A stretch of DNA of 64,000 nt from Psychrobacillus psychrodurans (lineage in GTDB: Bacteria; Bacillota; Bacilli; Bacillales_A; Planococcaceae): NCBI RefSeq assembly GCF_027563345.1, contig NZ_JAMKBK010000012.1, one strand, 5' to 3'. Below, one piece after another: positions 58,957 through 64,000 of this stretch. Numbering within the stretch: the first letter of the stretch is position 1; every line of letters starts with the position of its first letter. The notes under the pieces were generated by a model. That model was not told where the DNA came from, ran no database searches, and saw nothing but the letters and a program-made list of their open reading frames with translations. The position numbers and the translations under genes are program-made.

Positions 58957-60423
58957 ATGACACCCATGTTTTCTCATGTAACCCCCGACCAAATGGTTTC
59001 AATGATTCACCACGGATTAAGTAAAAAACAAAACTCAAAGAGAATACTTATTATCGGCGCAGGTATGTCAGGGTTAGTTGCTGCCTCGCTATTAGAGGAA
59101 GCCGGACATAGTGTCACCATAATTGAAGCTTCTGAAAGAGTGGGGGGACGAATATACACGAAACGCTTCCCTTTTATTAACGATCAATATATGGAAGCTG
59201 GGGCGATGCGCATTCCATCGACTCACAATTTAACGTTAGCGTACATAAAAAAATTCAATTTACCAATAAATCCATTTATAAACAGTACACCTAACGACTT
59301 GATTTACGTGAACGGAATTATAACACGCCAATACTTGTATGAACAAAACCCAGATATACTAGACTACCCTGTCGCACCTAATGAAAAAGGCAAAACAGCT
59401 TTGGAGTTGATACAATCAGTCATTCAACCAGTGATTGATTTTATCAATATAGATCCAACGGAAAATTGGAAATGGGTCATAAAGGAATATGATAAATATT
59501 CAATGGATGCATTTCTAAGATATAACCCTAATGGCGTGACTTTATCGCCTGGTGCCATCGAAATGATTAAGGTACTTCTTTCTATTGAGGGCTTAGCAGA
59601 GCTCGCATTTCTAGATATATTACGTGAGTTTATAATTCTTTTAAACCCAATTACTCGGTATTATGAAATTACCGGAGGCAACGATCAACTCCCAAATTCA
59701 TTTCTGCCACAATTAGAGGGAAATATCATTTTTAATCAACAGATGACCAAAATTATTCAGCACCAAAACCAAGTCACTATATATTCGGAGCATACAGAAT
59801 CGAAACAATCATTCGAAACAACGTGCGATATAGCCATATTGACCATTCCATTCTCGATTCTGCAATTTGTTGAAGTTATCCCCCATAATTCATTCTCGCA
59901 TAATAAGTGGAAAGCTATTCGTGAACTCCATTATTCCACTTCCACAAAAATAGGTCTTCAGTTTAAAAGTAAATTTTGGGAGAAACAAGGAATCCAAGGT
60001 GGGCAAACCGCAACTGATTTGCCCATTCGATTTAGTTATTATCCTAGCCATGATATCGATAAAAACGAGACTGGAGTAATTTTAGCTAGCTATACTTGGG
60101 AAGATGATTCACTCCCATGGGAAAGTTTGAGTGAAGAGAAACGAATTCAGCAGGCCTTACAGAACTTGGCTACCATCCATGGTCGACAAGTTTATGATGA
60201 ATTTATTACGGGAGCATCCTATAGTTGGGGGCAAAATCCATTTTCAGGTGGAGCATTCACTATGTTCAAGCCAGAACAGGAAACAGAACTTTTTCCATAC
60301 CTTTCCACACCAGAGGGTCGTGTTCACTTTGCAGGTGCACACACTACACTCCCACACGGTTGGATACAGGGTGCAATTGAATCTGGGATACGTGTAGCTT
60401 TCGAAGTCAATAATTTATCTTGA
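58957..60423 (+). CDS. FAD-dependent flavin amine oxidase (L-amino acid/monoamine oxidase type)
   Basis: 488 residues. Dinucleotide-binding motif RILIIGAGMSGLVAASLLEEAGHSVTIIEASERVGGRI (about 29-66) and the C-terminal FAD clamp VHFAGAHTTLPHGWIQGAIESG. EAGAMRIP and YEITGGNDQLPNSFLP (about 80 and 230) are shared by L-amino-acid oxidases. It would convert an amine or amino acid with O2 to imine and H2O2. Substrate unknown. GTGAAAGGTG precedes the ATG. Confidence 0.88.
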   Translation: MTPMFSHVTPDQMVSMIHHGLSKKQNSKRILIIGAGMSGLVAASLLEEAGHSVTIIEASERVGGRIYTKRFPFINDQYMEAGAMRIPSTHNLTLAYIKKFNLPINPFINSTPNDLIYVNGIITRQYLYEQNPDILDYPVAPNEKGKTALELIQSVIQPVIDFINIDPTENWKWVIKEYDKYSMDAFLRYNPNGVTLSPGAIEMIKVLLSIEGLAELAFLDILREFIILLNPITRYYEITGGNDQLPNSFLPQLEGNIIFNQQMTKIIQHQNQVTIYSEHTESKQSFETTCDIAILTIPFSILQFVEVIPHNSFSHNKWKAIRELHYSTSTKIGLQFKSKFWEKQGIQGGQTATDLPIRFSYYPSHDIDKNETGVILASYTWEDDSLPWESLSEEKRIQQALQNLATIHGRQVYDEFITGASYSWGQNPFSGGAFTMFKPEQETELFPYLSTPEGRVHFAGAHTTLPHGWIQGAIESGIRVAFEVNNLS

Positions 60424-60553
60424 GAGAATCACTTAATTTGTGTCATTGCGAAACCTCGTTTGTTTACTAATAAGGGATATAGATAATTGAGTAAGGCAGG
60501 AAAACAAAAGCGCTCCTCCTGTTTCATTGATGCAGTTATTTACGCAATAAAAA

Positions 60554-60581
60554 AACCCTAGGGATAACTCTCCCTGGGGTT
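60554..60581 (-). terminator. Hairpin terminator
   Basis: AACCCTAGGGA pairs with TCCCTGGGGTT. T7 follows on the minus strand, so it acts for leftward transcripts; it may also stop the amine oxidase message. Confidence 0.65.
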
Positions 60582-60658
60582 AAATTATATTATTAAAGTT
60601 TGTCGTCTTTCTGTTATATACTTCATAATTACGCCAAATCTTTTTATTTTTAATCTCA

Positions 60659-60838
60659 TTTCCAACTTTATTTGTTCTATACAAATTAATGTATAGGACA
60701 AATAAAGTTGGAAACGCAATTCCATATAAATTGCGGGTTCAAGTGCTATTAAATTTTGCATAAATTAAAATAAAGTTGGAAACGAACAAGCAAAAATAAA
60801 CTAATGGAAAATAAAGTAATGTAAATAAAGTTGGAAAC
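60659..60838. repeat. Repeat cluster AATAAAGTTGGAAAC with long inverted copy
   Basis: Direct copies at 60701-60715, 60769-60783 and 60824-60838 (15 identical bases, starts 68 and 55 bp apart). An inverted copy at 60659-60672 extends into a 24-bp near-perfect stem with the first direct copy (60659-60682 with 60691-60714, loop AAATTAAT). A shortened copy (AATAAAGTAATG) lies near 60810. The intervening sequences are unrelated to each other. Confidence 0.75.
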
Positions 60839-60909
60839 AACACTAATTTAATCTGGTATAAGGTAGGTGTCACTATATTATTTTACGACAAATCAACCTT
60901 TCCTTTAAC

Positions 60910-60951
60910 ATAGCAAAAAATGACCTCCCAATATTGTCATATCGGGAGGTC
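60910..60951 (-). terminator. Terminator of the PD-(D/E)XK frame
   Basis: GACCTCCC pairs perfectly with GGGAGGTC, followed on the minus strand by ATTTTTTG. Starts 6 bp beyond the stop at 60957. Confidence 0.85.
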
Positions 60952-60956
60952 TAATT

Positions 60957-61289
60957 TCAGTTATTTATAAGAGATTTCACAATTTTGGTTATAGAGTCTT
61001 TATCCAGTTGTTTAACATATTTAACCTTAATACCTTCACACTCAAAAAGATTGTACACTTTTTCAGCAGCGGTTATTTTGTCACTTTCAATTTCCCTTAA
61101 TAAATTAGATTGTTTAATACCTTTACTCTCAACCAAATGTAACTCAGTATTATTTTCACTATCATTCACTAGGTACATAAAGTCTGGAGAATAATTACTT
61201 CCGTCAATTATGTCTGGATGGTCCAAAAATGCATGAAGTAAATAGAAACTTTTATCAGAAATTTCTAATTTATATATCTTTATTTCCAA
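60957..61289 (-). CDS. Small PD-(D/E)XK nuclease-like protein, possibly a fragment
   Basis: 110 residues. SNYSPDFMYLVNDSENN followed by ELHLVESKG gives Pro35-Asp36 and Glu54-x-Lys56, the PD-(D/E)XK nuclease core. The arrangement resembles the C-terminal nuclease part of type III restriction Res subunits. The start (TTG) has no evident ribosome site, so it may be the end of a decayed larger gene; but a perfect terminator follows. Divergent from the OLD nuclease gene with only 35 bp between. Confidence 0.6.
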   Translation of the reverse strand: MEIKIYKLEISDKSFYLLHAFLDHPDIIDGSNYSPDFMYLVNDSENNTELHLVESKGIKQSNLLREIESDKITAAEKVYNLFECEGIKVKYVKQLDKDSITKIVKSLINN

Positions 61290-61324
61290 TTTAATGTAAT
61301 ATATTACTAAAAGGGGGGATTTTT

Positions 61325-63229
61325 ATGAGAATAAAAGAATTTGTTATCAAAAATTATAAGAATATCGGCATAGATGAATTGTGTACCATCAAGTTTCCAA
61401 ATAAATCTGATGGAAATTCAGATATGCTAACAATAATTGGAGAAAATAATGTAGGGAAATCAACTGTTTTAGAAGCATTAAGAATGTTTTTCCCTTATGA
61501 AAAACCGCATTGCCCTGATATAGACCGATTTCCTAAAAAAGTTGAACCGAACCCACTCAATGAAGCTGAACATATGGAAATACGTGTAACATTCCATAAA
61601 TTCACAGACCAAGATTTAAGTAAAAAAGAGATTAGTAGATACATTTTTAATGATGAACTAAAGATTAAAAGAATTTGGAATTCTTCTAACTTAAATGATA
61701 AGGATGTTCCTTATTATGCTTATATTCAACAAGCATATATTCATGAATTGGAAGGTAGTACAACTTGGAATAATGCTGCATTTCGAGACTCTTCATCCGA
61801 ACTTCAAGACCTACACCAAAGATTTTGTGCTCAACAAGGATTAACTGGGACAATTCCTGCGCCTAAAAAAGAGGCCTTTTTACAATACGTTTTAGAGGAG
61901 AATTCAGCATTAGTTCAGCATCGAGATCCCGAATGGATGGCAAACCCTAACGGACTTAGTAGCGTGCTTAGATCAATAATGCCTAAAGTAATTTACATAC
62001 CTGCCATGAAGTTATTACAGGATGAAACTAATCCTGCAAAAGCTAACTCTGCAGCCAAAAACATTATGTCATCGTTAATAGAAAAGAAAATGCGAACTTC
62101 ACAAAAATTTGTAGAATTTGAAACGGCAGCAACTAATTTAACAAATGCATTCGTTGGAGAAGATCGTCATGAGTCTCTAAGTTCTTTAGAGACATCCCTA
62201 AACCTCAAGTTAAAAAGGTTAATGGATATTGAAGCGAGGGTCAACTTTAGCCCCCCTGTCATTGAAAAACTTCATGAGAACACTACGTTTTCATTAATTT
62301 ACAATGATGTAGAAACTACAACCGACCATCAGGGTAGTGGTGCACAGAGGCTATTAATATTGTCATTATTGGAATTGATGTCACAAGAACTAGATGTAAC
62401 TGTAGAGGAAGTAGAAGAATCATGGCAAAGAAGCTTTTTATTTTTAGTAGAAGAACCTGAGATATATTTACATCCGCAGCTACAAAGAAAAATGAGAGAC
62501 TCTTTACTGAAAATTTCTGAGTCTGAACTGTCGCAAGTCATTTGTACCTCACACTCCGAACACTTTATTGATTTAGCAGATCGTCATCAAGGAATTGTAA
62601 TAGCAAAACGTAATTTTACAACTGGCACTACACTTTTTTCTCAAGTAGAGGATAATCTTTATAACGGGGATAATGCAATAGATAAGCGCAATGCGATGAG
62701 AATGCTTTTAAATTTTAACTCATCAACACTTGAGTCATTTTTTTCAAGGAGAGTAATATTAGTTGAGGGAGACTGTGAAATTGCCAGCTTCAAATCTATT
62801 AGAGATGTTCTTATTTCTAAATATCCAAATATAAAGGAAGAAATTGAAAGTTATTGTAAAGACATAAATATAATTTCATGCAAAGGAAAACTTACTCAAA
62901 GAACGTATTGCGAAGTTTTAACTCATTTCGGAATTGAACCAGTAATAATACATGATTTAGATGGTGAACCATATAATTCGGGAAATAATTTAAGAATGTT
63001 AGAGTCAATTAACTTAGATGAAACTAGGAGACTTTACCACTCACCAAACTTTGAAGAGGATATATTTGGTGAAGAATGGTTGAATGATAAGCCATGGAAA
63101 GCAACAAAGCTTATTAGCGAAAGATTTGATCAATACGAAGAAGGATTATTAAGATTTTTTAACTTTGTAATAGGTGAAGAAGCAGCAGATTCCCTAAATA
63201 TTGGCTCATTAGTATCCAGTGAAATCTAA
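61325..63229 (+). CDS. OLD-family ATP-dependent nuclease (AAA ATPase + TOPRIM)
   Basis: 634 residues. ABC/SMC-like ATPase: Walker A GENNVGKST (39-47), signature-like QGSGAQRLL (336-344), Walker B FLFLVEEPEIYLHP (371-384), switch TSHSEHF (408-414). TOPRIM: Glu481 in ILVEGDCE and Asp-x-Asp in HDLDGE (543-548). This is the OLD (overcoming lysogenisation defect) layout, used in phage defence (for example GajA, PtuA-like ATPases). No UvrD-type helicase follows, so it is a stand-alone, class 1-like member. GGGGGG lies before the ATG. Defence is inferred from family. Confidence 0.88.
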   Translation: MRIKEFVIKNYKNIGIDELCTIKFPNKSDGNSDMLTIIGENNVGKSTVLEALRMFFPYEKPHCPDIDRFPKKVEPNPLNEAEHMEIRVTFHKFTDQDLSKKEISRYIFNDELKIKRIWNSSNLNDKDVPYYAYIQQAYIHELEGSTTWNNAAFRDSSSELQDLHQRFCAQQGLTGTIPAPKKEAFLQYVLEENSALVQHRDPEWMANPNGLSSVLRSIMPKVIYIPAMKLLQDETNPAKANSAAKNIMSSLIEKKMRTSQKFVEFETAATNLTNAFVGEDRHESLSSLETSLNLKLKRLMDIEARVNFSPPVIEKLHENTTFSLIYNDVETTTDHQGSGAQRLLILSLLELMSQELDVTVEEVEESWQRSFLFLVEEPEIYLHPQLQRKMRDSLLKISESELSQVICTSHSEHFIDLADRHQGIVIAKRNFTTGTTLFSQVEDNLYNGDNAIDKRNAMRMLLNFNSSTLESFFSRRVILVEGDCEIASFKSIRDVLISKYPNIKEEIESYCKDINIISCKGKLTQRTYCEVLTHFGIEPVIIHDLDGEPYNSGNNLRMLESINLDETRRLYHSPNFEEDIFGEEWLNDKPWKATKLISERFDQYEEGLLRFFNFVIGEEAADSLNIGSLVSSEI

Positions 63230-63247
63230 TAGAATTAAGAATTTATT

Positions 63248-63299
63248 AAATGTAAAACTCACAAATGTCGACCAAACATTTGTGAGTTTTACATTTTTT
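63248..63299 (+). terminator. Terminator of the OLD nuclease gene
   Basis: A perfect 21-bp stem (63248-63268 with 63276-63296), loop CGACCAA, then T-rich end. Confidence 0.9.
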
Positions 63300-63528
63300 C
63301 ACTTTTTAATATCTTGATTATTATGTTCACGATAATAGTCACTTTGTTTAACTCACTTCAAATGTTCTGTCCTATAAGGATTGCATTTAAAATAATGTAA
63401 GGCTATGTTAAAGCTAATGGTTGTTTTTGTATAGAAAAAAGAGCTTGGAATTTCCAAACTCTTTTTTTTACTGTCTTTTTCACTAAAGCACCCGTTAGTT
63501 GAAGAAGAAAGATTGAGTTGTAAATGAA

Positions 63529-63723
63529 TTACAATAGAAACATCAACAACCAAGTTATACTAAATATGATATAAGTAGCTGAAATAGTCATCCAAAATGT
63601 ATTTTTAGAGGTACCAGCATTACTATCACTACTAACTTTTTTGATTAATGCTACTAAATTTAAGCAAAATACTATTGCTAAAATTGGATTTAAAAAAAAT
63701 CCTGCTTGAACTAATAATTCCAT
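63529..63723 (-). CDS. Small two-helix membrane protein (64 aa)
   Basis: Starts at the ATG 63723 behind AGGGGTGACAAT. Helices about 10-28 and 44-64, a charged loop (KKVSSDSNAGTSKNT) between. No family recognised. Confidence 0.6.
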   Translation of the reverse strand: MELLVQAGFFLNPILAIVFCLNLVALIKKVSSDSNAGTSKNTFWMTISATYIIFSITWLLMFLL

Positions 63724-63806
63724 ATTGTCACCCCTCATTTGTAAAAGGAAATACTCAAAAACTACACTAATATTGACAAATTCGTCATTCTTCAAATAAT
63801 ATCCTC

Positions 63807-63872
63807 TTATTGAACTAAACTGCCGCGTTAGTTCAATAAAAAAAATGCTTTACTCCTTATTTAAGTAAAGCA
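63807..63872 (-). terminator. Pair of hairpins near the window end
   Basis: GCTTTACT...AAGTAAAGC (63850-63872) is followed on the minus strand by T8, then a perfect inverted repeat TTATTGAACTAA-N9-TTAGTTCAATAA (63807-63839). They would end a leftward transcript coming from beyond the window. Confidence 0.6.
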
Positions 63873-64000
63873 CCCGTTAGCCACCCATGCAGCAAAAAAC
63901 GCTGCACCACAGAGAATGAAAATGGTGAAAAACCGTCCATACTGATTCTACGGCTGGGAGAGGAAGGTCGATGAACTATGGTGCGTTAGAGCCCATCCGT
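63873..64000 (-). other. Edge region with unstarted hydrophobic frame
   Basis: On the minus strand GRFFTIFILCGAAFFAAWVA then NGCFT and a stop can be read, preceded by an in-frame TAG and without start. It may be a remnant of a small membrane-peptide gene whose upstream part is outside or decayed. Confidence 0.3.

Larger units (their letters stand above)
60424..60956. other. 533-bp gap with repeats and terminators
   Basis: It contains hairpins at 60554-60581 and 60922-60951 and the AATAAAGTTGGAAAC repeat cluster (60659-60838). No open frame with a ribosome site was found. Confidence 0.6.

Noticed and set aside
60659..60838. CRISPR array
   Set aside because: Repeats are only 15 bp with unequal spacing, one copy is inverted, and no cas genes are present.
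61325..63229. Gabija system (GajA)
   Set aside because: The ATPase-TOPRIM layout fits, but no UvrD-like GajB gene follows; the next gene is a 64-residue membrane protein on the other strand.
63353..63553. 66-codon minus-strand frame
   Set aside because: Composition is poor, it runs through a terminator-like T/A region and has no ribosome site.

Overview
The window is AT-rich Gram-positive DNA. Its AGGAGG-type ribosome binding sites, frequent TTG/GTG starts and gene content (YndM-like DUF2512, CtaG/DUF2243, KtrB with a c-di-AMP riboswitch, CsoR/CopZ, Bce-type ABC transporter, T-box leader) suggest a spore-forming Bacillales species. It looks like Planococcaceae (Psychrobacillus/Sporosarcina/Lysinibacillus-like), but the genus is inferred from gene style, not from a marker gene. 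No rRNA, tRNA, prophage, intact insertion sequence or CRISPR array was found.

Region 1-8.5 kb (all minus strand): a CorA-like protein cut by the window edge, an asparagine-rich protein, DUF2512, CtaG and DUF2243. Then comes an unusual regulator in which a Cro/CI-type HTH replaces the N-terminal barrel of an F1-ATPase beta-like protein whose P-loop is destroyed. Upstream of it lie four tandem genes for exported proteins sharing a Trp-aromatic motif just after the signal or anchor.

Region 8.5-24.6 kb: mostly small stress and detoxification genes. A MerR regulator is divergent from a CPBP protease, with a 19-bp promoter spacer between them. An ECF sigma factor is followed by a ClpP paralog. There are also an isochorismatase, a gluzincin-like protein, many GNAT acetyltransferases, a two-TM channel with an odd filter, a soluble metal-receptor protein, DinB/WYL/YdeI genes and a RidA-HxlR pair.

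Region 24.6-35.9 kb: a possible structured RNA, pyruvate oxidase, azoreductase, MFS/Crp and LLM/HxlR divergent pairs, and a Mef-like macrolide exporter. The exporter is preceded by a leader peptide MTASMRLRIQALNR and a terminator, which is the layout of drug-induced attenuation.

Region 36-54 kb: peptide-stress modules. A YcbLMNO-like two-component/ABC set has a kinase broken by a one-base frameshift. A second two-component system is convergent with a Bce-like ABC transporter plus YxeA. Its promoter shares box spacing with the promoter of a DUF418 gene. A third, VanRS-like system is divergent from a DD-carboxypeptidase. KtrB under a c-di-AMP riboswitch and LysE beside a dead MocR-type regulator lie among these.

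Region 54-64 kb: a T-box-controlled SNF transporter (possible Phe specifier), copper (YdhK, CopZ, CsoR) and zinc/cadmium (ArsR-type, CDF) genes with recognisable operators, an FAD amine oxidase, and an OLD-family ATPase-TOPRIM nuclease divergent from a small PD-(D/E)XK frame beside unexplained repeats. Two long composite Bacillaceae-type intergenic repeats sit at 34.8 and 49.1 kb.
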